Of a stretch of DNA of 64,000 nt, positions 38,194 through 50,916 are shown one piece after another. Source of the DNA: Magicicada septendecula (taxonomy: Eukaryota; Arthropoda; Insecta; Hemiptera; Cicadidae); contig CM068367.1 in assembly GCA_034769895.1 (NCBI GenBank), positions 119,511,927 to 119,575,926 on the forward strand. The letters run 5' to 3'. Under the pieces are notes generated by a model. That model was not told the origin of the DNA. It worked only from the letters and a program-made list of their open reading frames with translations, and made no database searches. Position 1 is the stretch's first letter; every line of letters starts with the position of its first letter. The position numbers and the translations under genes are program-made.

Positions 38194-39591
38194 TATGCCT
38201 TCCTATAAGAATTGATTAATTCTGAATTCGTATACTTATTTTCTGAAGAATTCATCAATTGTTGTATTTTTCCAAGTTGACTCTCATGTTCTTCTTATAT
38301 CCCTTCATTCTCTTCTATTTGAATCATAATCATTTTTCTTTCCATGTAATTATCTCCCTTGTTTATTTAATTCCCTAATTCCCTAACATAATTTTAGCTG
38401 GTGCAGTTCAGAGTGGCTCACTGTGGCATACATCTCTGCTGGCCATACTAACATCAATAAATTCAGAGGTACATCATCTCTGTCAATAATATAAATGATT
38501 GCTGGAATCATTCATCAGTCAATTCATCTCAAAATATAAAGTAGTCGTTCTTTCGACAAATAATAAATATCCTTCGGATTATCTCACGCATCTGCGGTTT
38601 ATACATTATTATATTCTCTTCTTCTTGATTCATCTTAACTTAATTCTTCACATTTTACTGGGATAGTTTGTTTACATTTCATCACTGGTATTTTCACATG
38701 ATCTCCTTCGTTAGTATATTATTTTTCATTCTTCTTTGTCATCAATTAATCTTTTCTCTTGGTATTACTTTGAACGTCACTTCATAATCTTCTTCATCTT
38801 CATGATTCACGTCTTTGTGTTACATTTCATTTAGTATAGGCTCTCTTTTGGTTTTTTGCCTTGTGTTTGGGTATCATATATTTGTTCATATCAATAATAT
38901 TTACTTACTTCCATTTCTCCAACTTCTTATGTTGCTTTTTCTGTATATCATCTTGTATATTTCTTTCTTATCTATTGTAGTACGGGTAAGATGGTATTTT
39001 ACTAGTTGACTGGCTCTTGGAATTTTAATATGTGCCAAAGGTGTTACTTGTCGTTCTCGTATATCTTCTTTTTTCTTTCTAATCATTAGTAGTACGGGTA
39101 AGATGGTAAATTACTGTTGACTGGCTCTAGGAAATATTATTTTGTTACGCCGTAGATGTTATTTGTCCGCCTCGTATGAATTCTTATATTTGTACGGGTA
39201 AGATGGTCTTAACTAGTTGACTGGCTGTTGGAAACCCTTTTTTTTCGTGCCATAGGTGGTGTGTGTCGGCCTCATATATCTTCTTTTATTTGTACGGGTA
39301 AGTTGGTAAATTACTGTTGACTGGCTCTAGGAATCTTCTATATACATTTCATATATTTTATGCCATAGATGTTGTGTGTCGACCTCGTATATCTTCTTTT
39401 TTCTTTCTATTCATTAGTAGTATGGGTAAATTACAATTTTCTTCACATTTTACATTATTTCTTTGGATTACACTTTTATATCATAATATTAATATCTTGT
39501 CAACATTTATTCTTACATTTATAATTTTCATTTCGTACTTAGTATCAACATTAAATAATTTCCATTATAATATTCCATCTTTTTGCATTAT
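38194..39591 (-). other. Noncoding region of element C between pol and 3' LTR, with tandem repeats
   Basis: TACGGGTAAGATGG starts repeat units at 38981, 39093, 39193 and 39293, with a partial one at 39421. Period is 100-128 bp, each including GTTGACTGGCTCTNGGAA and a C/T-rich CGTATATCTTC word. No frame is credible. Confidence 0.8.
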
Positions 39592-42500
39592 TCAATCCTC
39601 AATATATCGTTTCATGGAGGTCTGATTATAATTACCTTGAATTTTCTTCGTTACAGGATCTTGTATTTCGTATGTATTGTTCATATTATTTTTGGTAACA
39701 GTATATGGGCCTGTGTATAGCAGTAACAATTTTTTAGCAATTCCTTCTATAGCACTTGGGAGTTCTCTGTTTTTTAATAGCACTTTATCTCCCACTTCGT
39801 ATGTTATGATCTTAGGCTGTGATTTTTTATACTTGAGTCTGAGTTTGTCAGCTCGCTCAACTGCATTGTTATAAAATTTTGCTTTGTTAAATTCAAATTT
39901 GCTTCCTTGTGGAAAATTAATTATTTCTGTTATTTCTCGGGGTGGTCTTCGTTCAAACATAGCAGTATAGGGTGTTTCATTAGTTGACTGGTGACAAGCT
40001 AAGTTTATGAAATCTTCGGCTGGGGATAAATATTCTTCCCATCTCCTCTGTTGGGTGTAGCAGTATGTTCTTAAGATTCTGCCTACCTCCCTTAAGACTC
40101 TTTCGGCCGGGTTGCTGTTAGGGTGATATACCGATGTCTTATATGTTTTCACACCTTGATCTATCAAAGTATCCCGCCATTTTCGGCCTCTAAATTGCGT
40201 TCCATGGTCCGTGACTACGGACTGGGGTTTTCCGATCTCTGGGATGTATTTTAATGTGATAATTTCTAACATCTTGCTTGTCGTTGCCCTATTTATGGCG
40301 TACAGTTTAGTGAATTTTGTGTAGTGATCGAAAATTATCACTATGTATTTGTATTGGTGTCTGCCGCCACTGCGTGGAAATGGCCCACAAATATCCACAA
40401 ACACCTTCTCTAGTTTTCTTGTAGATGTAATGGGTATCATCACTCCTTCTTTCTTTTCATTGTTGCATTTAACTAGCTGACACAGATGACAATGTTGTAT
40501 GTACTTTCTCATTCTACGATGCATATCCTTAAAGTATACATGCTCTTTTAACGCTTTGATCACTTTTATGGCCCCCATATGTCCATATCTTATATGGTAG
40601 TCAATTGCAATTTCTTTTTCAATAATTTTAGGTATTAATATTTTCCATTGATCATTGGATTGTTTGGTTTTAGTGAACAATAAATTATCATGGATACAAT
40701 AATATTGAACAACTCTTTCATCTTGTTCTGTCAATCTCTATATTATATGGCTGATTTTGGGATCGTTTTGCTGGTTGATTCGTATATTGGTTAGTATGTC
40801 TGCCAATTCGGATCTGCTTTTCAAAATATGGTAAACTTTAGCGATGGTCTCCTTTTCTCCTTCAAAGGTTTGGGCCTGTATGTTTACTCTGGACAACACG
40901 TCTGCAGCTATGTTGTTTTTACCAGGGACGTACTCCCAATGTATGTTGTACTCTTGGACCGTTAGTGTCCATCTCGTCAGTCTGCCATGCTTTAATCTGC
41001 AGTTTTTTAAGAATGATATTGATTTGTGGTCCGTACGCACTGTGATTGGGTATCCCAAAATATATGTTCTGAATTTTTCGCAAGCGAACACTATACTAAG
41101 GAGTTCCTTCTCCGTAGTGTGATAGTTGCGCTCACACTTGTTGAGTGTCCTGCTAGCAAAACTGATCACCTGATGGTTGCCTTCCTCGTCTTCTTGATAT
41201 AAGATGGATCCCAGACTTACATCACTTGCATCGCAATTCATGTAAAAATTTTTGTTAAAGTTTGGGTGATGTAACATTACAGTTTTGAGGAACTTCTTTT
41301 TTATCGTCTCAAATGTTGTGTCCTGTTCAGGTCCCCATCTCCACTTGTCTTTTGCTGACAATTGTTGGGAAAACTTAGATGTCAACTCCGAATAATTATT
41401 TTGAAATTTTCTGTAATAATTGCAAATCCCTAGAAACGATTGCAACTGTTTCTTGTTTTTGGGTACAGGAAAGCGCTGTATCGCTTCCATCTTTTCTAGT
41501 GCTGGGGTTATGCCAGTTTCAGACAAATTAAAGCCCAGAAATTGCACTTCATTTGCTTTGAGTTTGGATTTCTCCAATTTTAATGTGATATTGTTCTCAT
41601 CCAATTTTTGCAATACTTGTGCCACCCTGTTGCAGTGTTCCTCCCAGTTGTTGGAGGTAATGAGAAAATCATCAACATACACTGTAGTGAATTGGAGTGT
41701 ATTCTGGCCTAAGATTTCATCCATACATTTCACGAAGACTGCTACGGAATTTACCAGGCCGAAGGGTAACCTTTTAAATTGGTAGTTACGCCCTTCAAAT
41801 ATAAAGGCCGTACACTTTCTGCTGTTGGGGTGTAATTCCACCTGCCAATACCCACACACTGTGTCCCATATACTGATGTACCTTATGCTATGGAATTTCT
41901 TAAGGATCTCGTCGATTTCTCCAGGCGACGTCCTGTCATTTATTATGGCCTTGTTTATCTCCCTGGCGTCTAAACAAATCCTTACTGCGCCATTTTTCTT
42001 TGGTACGGCTACAGTTGGATTGGTGTATGGGGAGTTGCTTAGTTCAATGATATCGTTTTCTATTAACCGTTGTATTTCTAAGCGGACTGCTTCTTTTAGC
42101 GAAAAAGCTATAGGGTAAGATTTTCTTTTGAATTCAGTTTGTTCTTTGAATTTTATTTCGCACTGGAAATTTTTCACTTTCCCTGGCGTATCCGAAAATA
42201 CATGCCTGTATCTGTTATAAATTTGGATTAATTTTGCTATCTGTCCATCTGTTAGAATCCTGTCAACTCTAGCTGTTTGGAATTTCTTAATTTCTTCTAG
42301 CTTTTCCATCCACAACGTGTCTCCTTGGCTATGGCGAATCCCTCCATTGATCGACATTTTCTCTCTCTGGTTATGGCCTTCCCGGATATAGTATATGATG
42401 TGTTCAGGAGGTGCCTTCCTGTTTTCGATCAACTCTGCTGTCCATCTAATGTCACCTGATTTTAAGGATACCTTGGCTCTGTTCATATCGATAATGGCCG

Positions 42501-42972
42501 CATATTTCCTTAATATGTCGCAGCCGATTAACAAGGTAAACGGTAGCCCACTCGCTACTAAGAAAATCATTGGGATGGTTTCGCTGTTGCTTGATATCTC
42601 TAATTGCACTTGGTTCCGGATAGTTTTATTCTGCCGACCCGTTGCTCCAATTAGGATAATATTGTTTATCGGCAACGTCGGTATTATTGTTTTATTTCCT
42701 GTTTGTATCCGGTTTAACTCAACTCTATCAATTAATGATACATTGGCCCCTGTGTCTATCATGGCCGTTGCTTTGATCTCATTGACGTTAACTGATATAT
42801 AGGCAATTTCGCTATTAACGGTGTCATCGACATGATTTTCTTTTTCTTCCATTAAATCTTTGCGAATATTTTGTAAGTAATTATTCTGGAGAATTACAAT
42901 TGATTCCGTTGTGTTTCCTGATACATAAGACCCAATAGACAGGTTCAGTGAGGGTGATGTCGCGGTTTTCAC
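39592..42972 (-). pseudogene. pol region of element C (fossil, nearly whole)
   Basis: Read on minus: protease (DTGANVSLIDRVELNRI), reverse transcriptase (LDAREINKAIIND, GLVNSVAVF, YVDDFLITS), RNase H (CDASDVSLGS, TDHKSISFL) and integrase (HIRYGHMGAIKV, zinc finger HLCQLVKC, FDHYTKFTKLY, TDHGTQFRGRKW). This is the Ty3/gypsy order, and it is closely similar to element A. It overlaps gag in the -1 frame. The region is broken, with about one break. Confidence 0.92.
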
Positions 42973-45167
42973 TGCCGTTGCCCATTTAAAGGCAGGTCAC
43001 CATTATCTGGGTGCCTGTTTGATGAGTTGGATGCACTCTGTTCTTGGGATCCTGGTCCATTCCCGTTATGATAAACTTCCGCATTTCCTGGTACTCGCCG
43101 ATTATCTTCGCTACTGTGACTTCTGTTAGTGCGATATCCAGATTCGTGATCTTCTCCCTCGCTGTTGCTCCAGCTGTTATTACTGTGGTAACTCCGGCGA
43201 CCCTGGTAGTACAGTCTACTATTGCCACCTCTACTGGCATTAGCGTAGTGTACCCTTCTGAAGTTATTACCACCGTTATTTCCATTGTTTTGTCTATAAT
43301 TATTATTATTATGGGGGTTGTTATTATACAGCCGGTAATAATTGTTATTTGGTCGATAATTATTATTTCCCTGGTAACTATTTGGCCTAGGGTTATTTTG
43401 ATTTCCCCGGTCGTTATGGTTGGTATTATTACCACTGTTATCTTGTCTGGGATTTTGATTATTATTGAACCGCGTCGGGTTATTGAAGTTCCCTCTATAG
43501 TTGGGCCTATCATTGTTATTATGAGGATTATTATTACCCGGTCCTCCCCGGTCATACTGTTGTCCTTGTCCCTGACGGTTCCGTTGGTAGTACCGCTCCC
43601 TCTCGTGGTTTTCCAGGAGCGCGGACATCCCTTGTACCGTTTTTATTTGTGCATTTAATCTTCCCTGGGATACACCTTGATTGAAGTGGTATGCCAGTTT
43701 AGTTACCAGGCACTCCTCCGGTATTGCTGGCTCCAAGTTCCTCGCTAGGCAGATTTTTCCTAAAAAATATGTTGTCATAGATTGTCCGTCGTTGGGGTCG
43801 TACCTGCCATTACTTATATCATCTCTTATTATGTTTTGGGTGGATTCTGACCAGTATTTCATTTTAAACACCACCTTGAACGCTGCGTAGTTATTTACTT
43901 CATGTCTGGTTGCCGTCCACCAATTGTCAAAAACATTTCTGAAGTACTCGTCGAGCATTCCTTTTATTATCGTCCATCGGTTCTCTTTATTACGGTTCAG
44001 TACCTCGTCCACTCCCTCCAAGAATTCGAGCGGATTTTTCTTATATGCTCTGAAGTCTATGTTCTCCCGTCCATCCAGGTGTGGTAATCCTGCTATTACA
44101 CTTGGGTATGTTCTCAGACGGTTCATCTCGTCCCTGAGGTCGTTGAATTCTCGTTGCCGTTCCGTTAATTGTTCTCTGTCGTTATCTACCTGGTTCTTTA
44201 CTGCGTCTACTGTTGTTTTCATCTCTTCACACTTCTCCCCTAGTGTGGTGTGTGCGACTGCCATTTCTGCTTGTTTACGCTCTACTACCTCCATTTGTTT
44301 ATTACGGGTCTCTTCGAGGATGTCAATACGGTTGTTGATATCCGTTTTAGTTTGCACAATTTCCTGTTTGTTAATTTCACATTCTCGTCGTACATCAGAC
44401 ATCTCTCCCTAGATTTCTGTCGCCATCACTGCCATCCTCTCCTCCGTTGCTTCTAGGTTTTCTTCAAACTTCTTATCTATTGTTTCTATGGTCGTTCTTG
44501 CGATTTCTTCAGTTCTGCCGCTATTATCAGCCATCTGTTGCCATATCTTCTCGTTATCGCTTCTCACTGCTTCAATTTCCTTATTGATTTTCTCGTTCAG
44601 TTCATCTATCTTTTTGTTTGTTTCACCGATTTTGACTCCCAATTCTTCAGACAGATTTTCTTTAATTATTTCTATATTTTTCTCCAATAACTCTTCCGTC
44701 TTCTTCTGTCCGTCTTCCATCTTCCTATTAGTTCCATCTATCTTGTCATTTAAATCTTTCTTCCACAATTCCATGTTCTTCTGGCTCTCCTTCTGGCCTT
44801 CTTCCATTTTCTGGTTCAGTGATCGGCTATCTTCCTTCGATGATTGGAAATTTTCATCCATTTTCTTATTCATTGATTCTATTAATTCTTCCGTTTTCTT
44901 CAATAGTCTGAACATTTCCTGCATGATATCTGTGCCTCCTGGTTGCTCTGGTTTCTCGGATCGGCTTACTTCTGGTTGTGTTTCCTGTTGTGTGATCTCC
45001 GATTCACCTTCTGGTTGCTGGACCTCCTCCGCCGGTTCAGGTTGTCTGTCTTCTATTGTAAATAATATTTCTTCCACGTCTTCTGCCGACGTCGCTTCCT
45101 TCTCCTCCATTCTAGCTTCTTTATCGGCTTCCGCCGCTCGCCTCTTCGACGTCGATCTTCGGTACAT
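42969..45167 (-). pseudogene. gag region of element C (fossil)
   Basis: The N-terminus (MYRRSTSKRRAAEADKEARM) is charged. A long coiled coil follows (repeats like MEDGQKKTEELLEKN). The gag core contains ENRWTIIKGMLDEYFRNVF and NWWTATRHEVNNY. The tail is Asn/Arg/Gly-rich with many RNN, YRPNNN and NNPHNNNN words, likely RNA-binding. It has the same architecture as element A gag. It is broken, with about one break. Confidence 0.85.
42984..42990 (-). promoter_or_regulatory. Probable -1 frameshift site of element C (TTTAAAT)
   Basis: T TTA AAT is in gag phase about 15 bases before the gag stop, with pol overlapping in -1. It is at the same place as TTTAAAC in element A. Confidence 0.6.
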
Positions 45168-45261
45168 CTTTATATCTTTGCAATGTAATTGCCGCCGAAT
45201 TAGGTTTACTAATTACTTATTTATTTATTTGTTTTATTGACTATTGTCGTCCTAATTCGCG

Positions 45262-45279
45262 CTCAGACGTTGGGCGCCA
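45262..45279 (-). other. Primer-binding site of element C
   Basis: On minus, TGGCGCCCAACGTCTGAG begins three bases inside the LTR end. TGGCGCCCAAC is the start used by several gypsy-type elements (tRNA-Lys type by family knowledge). Confidence 0.75.
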
Positions 45280-47795
45280 CGTTGTAACGTAACTTACAAC
45301 GAGTGAGTTATTGAGTGTAGTGTTTTTTATTTTTAATTAATTTTAAAATTTTTATTTAGTAGTAGACTCTTCTTCACTCCTCACGTTGTAATGTAAACAT
45401 CGATGATTAGGGTTGTTTAGTAAATGATTGAATTAGTAATGTTTAAATTTAAATTAATGTTTATGTTAAAAAGGATTATAATCACTAATATCTTGCTGTA
45501 TTCACCTCCCCACTTACCATCCGTGAACGTCTTCGATCTTCTTAATGGGTTGTTCTATCTCACTGGAAATACATTAATAACACACAAAATACTTTGTCTG
45601 GATATCGACATATACACATTAAACAAAAATGATAATGATACTCAATTGTGAATTGAATATTCAAATATTGACCGCTTGAATATTGCCGCCACCTTGTGAA
45701 ACAATTGTTTCTAAAATGTAAATTATTTGTACCTATTTTAATAGAAATAAAGACTCTCTGTTCACTGGTAACAAATTGAGGTGTTTATTAACATTAGTGA
45801 AATTCAACGAAATCCCTTTTTAAAACAATTACTAATAATTTTTAAAACAACAAAGTTAATTAGTTTCTGAAACTTCTTCAGCTTAGGGCTGGTAACACTG
45901 GTACAATGTACAATAATATGGTAATTTAGGTTATGTTTATTTTGGTTATAAGCATTACCAAATTTCATGAATCCTTTGATGCAAGATACAAAGATGTTTT
46001 ATTAAACAACATTTATTCATATATTATAATTAAAAAGACAAAAAATTAAAAATCATTAACCTCAATACGATAGTCAAATTATCGTACTATCGTACGGCAG
46101 GTGTGCTGCATTCTGATGCTAAAAGCTGTGTACACGTGTTATTAACGTTACCCTATTAAAACAATGTTACTGGTTTAACTATTATTATTGTGAACTGGAA
46201 TTGATAAAAAAAACGAAAAACTCTTATTATCGAGTCTATTCACAAGCTTATTATTCATGACAGAAGTGACTCTCTGTTGGCAAACAAATGTGTGTTGGTT
46301 ATAGGTTAATTTTCCTATAGAGAGAGTAAGTTAACAAATAGAATAATTAATATTATAGAAATCTTAATACTATCTTCACAAACACATTATTTATTTGTAA
46401 TTAGATGTATAATTAACGGTAATGATTGTTCTCGCATATTAAATTATTGTTTTTCAAGTACTGCTGAAATCGTAGTCAAGCAAGCGACTATATTTTACAA
46501 GTAATGGTTTGCGGTATAAATTATTAATTCCGCTTCTATTATTATTATTTAAACATGAATATTAAAATATTTTGATTAAATATCATCATTAAATCAGACG
46601 AGAACTTTTATTCATTTAACCTGATAATAATTCATCGTTTGCTAGCTAACCATGCATAGTGTGTTTGCTTGGCTAGCATAGTCGACTATAATTTTCGTTA
46701 ACCAACGAATATTATTTTGTCATTTTATTTTAAAAATTGTTAACGTATAATACTCCCTGCATCTTTTCACTTAACATGGCCTTTATTATACACTGGCCAT
46801 GTTTTTATTAATTCACTGTATCACTCACAACACTGTCACATGATAAAAAATTGGTGTTCAGGTGAGGTTAGTTATGACTATATACTCTTATACACGCACA
46901 TTTTAAAATATTTTCCTAGAGGACTATCGCAGGCTCCGCTCCCATCGGTGGCTGGAAGACAATTAGTTCCTCTCATCAAAGCTTCTGCTCTCGTCTGGTA
47001 AAATCAGATCATCCTATTGGCTTAGAATGCGGTACTCTCTACCCCAAATGCCTTTGTTAAATTAAAATTTTAATTTTTAGCGTCTACGCTTTGGGTTCGA
47101 GACTCAGCTATGACGCGTTCCTTTCCAATCGGAAATGACAGAAAATCTTATAATATTCATAAGTTTCTTATTAATAGTCTGATTGTCATTTGGATAGTTG
47201 CATTGTTTTGTGGATACTTGTGTCTTTAATTTAAGTCCAAACAAGTAATAATTCCGTCCATTAATAACTCACTTCACTTTATTCAAAATTCATATAGTGC
47301 CTCTTAATAAAAATAAGTTTTTTCCACTATATTTTGGTGTAATTATATCTTGATGCTTATGATTAAACGTCTGGAGTCCATTTCTCTTATACTCTAATAC
47401 ATAATATTAACATATTTGTGATTTAAGCAAAATGTGCTTATGGCGTACAAGCCATCTATGTCCAAATGTTTATATTTGCTTACATCACCATTATTCCTTA
47501 TGCTACTACATATCTTTGGTACTATAATGTTATTTGATACACTTACATACTTTAATTTCGGCTAATACTTTATTTCGGCGAATGTTATCTTATTTACATA
47601 TATAGCATTGTTTAAAATACATTATGCTCTTATATCGCCATTCTGTCACTCTTATTTAGTTATTTTTACCACATATTATATTTGAATAACATGTCTGTCG
47701 GCATCCAGGTCACTTATAATGACAAATAATAAATAAATATATTTACCTTTTTTCTCCTGTCTCGTGACCACAATATAACGCAATGAATTATAATT

Positions 47796-47826
47796 GACGC
47801 GTTTCGAGACTATGTCTCGTCATCAG
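47796..47826 (-). ncRNA. Hammerhead ribozyme core, left pLTR
   Basis: On minus: CTGATGA, a perfect 6-bp stem II (CGAGAC-ATA-GTCTCG), GAA, then ACGCGTC forming the short stem III with a GUC cleavage site. This is the minimal type known in Penelope-like elements. Flanking ATT/AAT can pair as the start of stem I. Confidence 0.78.
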
Positions 47827-47962
47827 AATATTAAAATTTATCACTCATTGAGATCGTTAAAAAATTTAAAAAACATTAAAATACAAAATCGAAACCAAAT
47901 CATCTAAGCATTATGTGAAGCGAGTGCGCACTCGATGAAAGCCGGCCGGACACTGAATGTTA

Positions 47963-48802
47963 TCAGTTACAGATAAATTTTAATGCTGTGTCATACAATG
48001 GATTCGACTTGAAATGTAAGTGGTCGTTTAATATGAATTTACGGTAGTATTTGTCATTATGTGCTTTATATATTTCAAGTTCTTCATGTGCATTTAAATA
48101 AGCACCTTTACCACAGACATGTATGGGTTTCAAATTGGTGTCAAAATTTGTATAATTATGGTTCTCCTGTATAAGATGACGAGCATAGTTAGACTTTATA
48201 TAAGATCGTGTTGTCAAGTCTTTTACATTATGCTTAGGAGTGTGCTCAACGAAACGTTTATAAAAACCTCTCCCTGTCTGACCGATATAAAAGCATTCGC
48301 AGTCATTACAAGAAAGCTTATAAACACCTGTTTTCATTTCCAAAGGTGTACTGGTTCTATTACAAAGCCTATTGAACAGATTGTTATTGGTTTTAAATGT
48401 TACAGTTCTATTGTTATTATTTAATACTTTTGATAAAATTTTGGGCATAATACTGGTGTAGGTTGTTGAAATAAAGGTTGGTTCCTTATCTTGTATTACT
48501 CGTGGTTTTGACAATTTACGCTTATGCTTTTTAAGGAGGTTATCAACCATGGAAGATGTGTAACCATTAGCAATGTGTTTTATAATATTTAATTCACTTC
48601 TAAAATCATTTTCATTGAGAGGTGTCGTTAACAATCTGTGTACGAAATAATTATAAGCTGCCATTTTCTGCGAGAATGGGTGGTGTGAGTCAGCCGGTAT
48701 GGTTACATCTGTGGTAGTAGGTTTCCTATATATACTATATTTCAATTTATCATCACATTTGGAATCCATGTATGAAGTCGAATCCATTGTATGACACAGC
48801 AT
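47963..48802 (-). CDS. PLE protein C-terminal part: RT thumb, linker and GIY-YIG endonuclease
   Basis: A 279-codon open frame. Residues 21-65 (YSIYRKPTTTDVTIP...HRLLTTPL) match the end of the PLE reverse transcriptase. The basic linker runs 85-155. GIY-YIG is at 159-195 (TGVYKLSCNDCECFYIGQTG then FYKRFVEH), with the Cys pair of the PLE-type domain. The RT palm and fingers are absent because of 5' truncation. The start lies within the right arm and the stop in the left arm. GIY-YIG nicks the target before priming. The frame is intact but cannot encode an active enzyme alone. Confidence 0.9.
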   Translation of the reverse strand: MLCHTMDSTSYMDSKCDDKLKYSIYRKPTTTDVTIPADSHHPFSQKMAAYNYFVHRLLTTPLNENDFRSELNIIKHIANGYTSSMVDNLLKKHKRKLSKPRVIQDKEPTFISTTYTSIMPKILSKVLNNNNRTVTFKTNNNLFNRLCNRTSTPLEMKTGVYKLSCNDCECFYIGQTGRGFYKRFVEHTPKHNVKDLTTRSYIKSNYARHLIQENHNYTNFDTNLKPIHVCGKGAYLNAHEELEIYKAHNDKYYRKFILNDHLHFKSNPLYDTALKFICN

Positions 48803-48957
48803 TAAAATTTATCTGTAACTGATAACATTCAGTGTCCGGCCGGCTTTCATCGAGTGCGCACTCGCTTCACATAATGCTTAGATGATTTGGTTTCGATTTG
48901 TATTTTAATGTTTTTAAAAATTTTTAACGATCTCAATGAGTGATAAATTTTAATATT

Positions 48958-48988
48958 CTGATGACAAGACATAGTCTCGAAACGTGTC
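48958..48988 (+). ncRNA. Hammerhead ribozyme core, right pLTR
   Basis: CTGATGA, stem II CAAGAC-ATA-GTCTCG with one mismatch, GAA, ACGTGTC. It is the inverted copy of the left core with two changes. Confidence 0.7.
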
Positions 48989-50916
48989 AATTATAATTCA
49001 TTGCGTTATATTGTGGTCACAAGACAGGAGAAAAAAGGTAAATATATTTATTTATTATTTGACATATTATATGCATTGTTGATAATTAAATTGTGTACAA
49101 ATGTTGTACATGGTCTGTTTAGTGGACTTGCTAACTTTTTGTTAGCTGAAATTTCTTTAAGTTACTGTATGATGGTTGTTTACACCTAGTCCTATGATTA
49201 CAGTTAGTTAGTTTATTAAATTCCAGTTATTAAATTACTTGTACAATGATTGTGAGGTATTCTCATAGTTGTATTGAACATTCCTCTAACTATTGGTAAA
49301 CTTTCTTACTCTCTCTTTACAAGTTTTGTTAAGGTTTTTTGATTAACTCTATGGTCACATGGGATTTTGTCTAATTGGTTTATTGTTATTATAAATAATC
49401 TGACTCATATAGTTGTGTCTTTCAGTTCATATGGTATTCATTGTCTTACACATTTATTCTTATTTGGTCTCTGTATGAAACAATTATTGATAACTACTTT
49501 ATCTAATTACTGTGTATGATTTTATGTTGTAGGTCCAGTTCAGGTGAGGTTATGTGTCACTTAGTTGGCAACAATATGCTTCTTACTTTATTCAGTATTC
49601 ATCTTAAATACTGTCATGTCATTATGGCATGTTACTATAATTGTTTATTACTATGTTTTGCACATGTTTTACACATTTTACACTATATGTTTATACAATA
49701 ATACTTGGTTTTTTATCTAACTATTTTACACATTTTGGTGGGTTGTATCTTGGCTTGTATGCATTGATTTGTTTCTTTTCAACAACTTAGTTTGTTTACT
49801 ACTTATTGGCTTTAACATTTATCTACATTTTGTCCTATGTTACTATGACATTCAGGCACATTCCATATTAAGGATTACAAAGCTTTTATCAATGATCTCT
49901 TTGAGCAATTATTTCTCTTTTCAGTATCATTAAATTGGTGGTCTTACTGAGTATATTTGTGGTTTTACAATCTTGGATTACAATGGTACACTAATTGTTT
50001 GTGTATTTCACTTGATAACCGTTGATCTTTTCACTTATTAATCTTTATTCACTTCCCTCAGTTATAAACACTTCACTAATATTGTCTGTGTTGCTTATTT
50101 GGGGTTAGTGTTATTACATTATTTATTGTTGCACTTATGTAAAGTATTCACTGTTATTGTTTGTGATCACTTATTAAGGTTCAACACTTGGTTTTTTATT
50201 ATACTGGTTTCACTATATCCTTCTTTGATGGGTAGTTTTTTATTACTACTAATCTTATAATCATTACTCTTATTCTGGTTATTATATTAATTGTGGTGCT
50301 TTCCATATTTTGGGAATGTTGATGTCTTGTTCTGGTCATACATAATCTTCATTCTTCATGGTACATTTCTTCTTCTTCTTCTTCTTCTTCTTCTTCTTCT
50401 GGTTATTCAACTGTTTCTTCTTCATGTTAATTGTTTGTCATTTGTGATGCTTTTCTTGGTTACTCACTATTTGTGATAACTCGTGTTCATTTAACATAAT
50501 TATATTCTTCCACATTTTCACTCACTATTATGATAATCATTGTCTTATATTTATCTCACTATTATGACAAATTAGTCTATTTTCTCACTATGATAATTGC
50601 ATTTGATATGTCTCTTCCTTATGATGATAGTCACTTTCGGCATATCCCCTCACTATTTTGATCTATTGGGCCTAGATGCTAACGTATTATATCGATTCAT
50701 TGTATTCTCTCTTTCTTCTTTATACTCGATGATATATTCTTATGACTCTTCTTTCTTCTTCGTTGGGTTGCTTTAATATTATTTATTTATAGATACACTT
50801 TTGATTTTCATACTTCTGTTCCTTCTTCCATGCTTGATGAAATATGCTTATGGTACTCTTTCATTTGATGTATTATATATTTTTTATGTAACCGTTATTT
50901 TGATACGTTACAATAC

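Larger units (their letters stand above)
47682..49061 (-). mobile_element. Penelope-like element (PLE) with inverted pLTRs, 5'-truncated
   Basis: Comparison with the empty site in the other LTR (CCACATATTATATGCATT at 36350) shows an 11-bp target duplication ACATATTATAT at 47671-47681 and 49062-49072. A one-sided leader of 40 bp (TTGAATAACATGTCTGTCGG...) precedes the left arm. Arms of about 290 bp (47720-48012, 48774-49061) are inverted copies with few differences, each holding a hammerhead core. Between them lies the 3' part of a PLE ORF. It is younger than the young LTR element that hosts it. Confidence 0.92.
33974..50912 (-). mobile_element. Ty3/gypsy LTR retrotransposon fossil (element C) with 4.2-kb LTRs
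   Basis: On the minus strand the order is 5' LTR (50912-45283), primer-binding site, gag (45167-42969), pol (42972-39592), a 1.4-kb noncoding tandem-repeat stretch and 3' LTR (38193-33974). A 4-bp target duplication ATAC lies at 33970-33973 and 50913-50916. A Penelope-like element sits in the 5' LTR; without it the length is about 15.5 kb. LTRs differ by only occasional bases by eye, so the insertion is young. Coding is nearly whole, with about two or three breaks. No env is seen. Confidence 0.94.
45283..50912 (-). repeat. 5' LTR of element C, containing a Penelope-like insertion
   Basis: This is the copy of 33974-38193, enlarged by the 1380-bp element at 47682-49061. Without it the length is about 4.24 kb. 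Confidence 0.94.

Noticed and set aside
43044-45240. Plus-strand frames of 200-250 codons with hydrophobic or Ser-rich composition
   Set aside because: They are antisense shadows of the Asn-rich and coiled-coil gag region on the minus strand.
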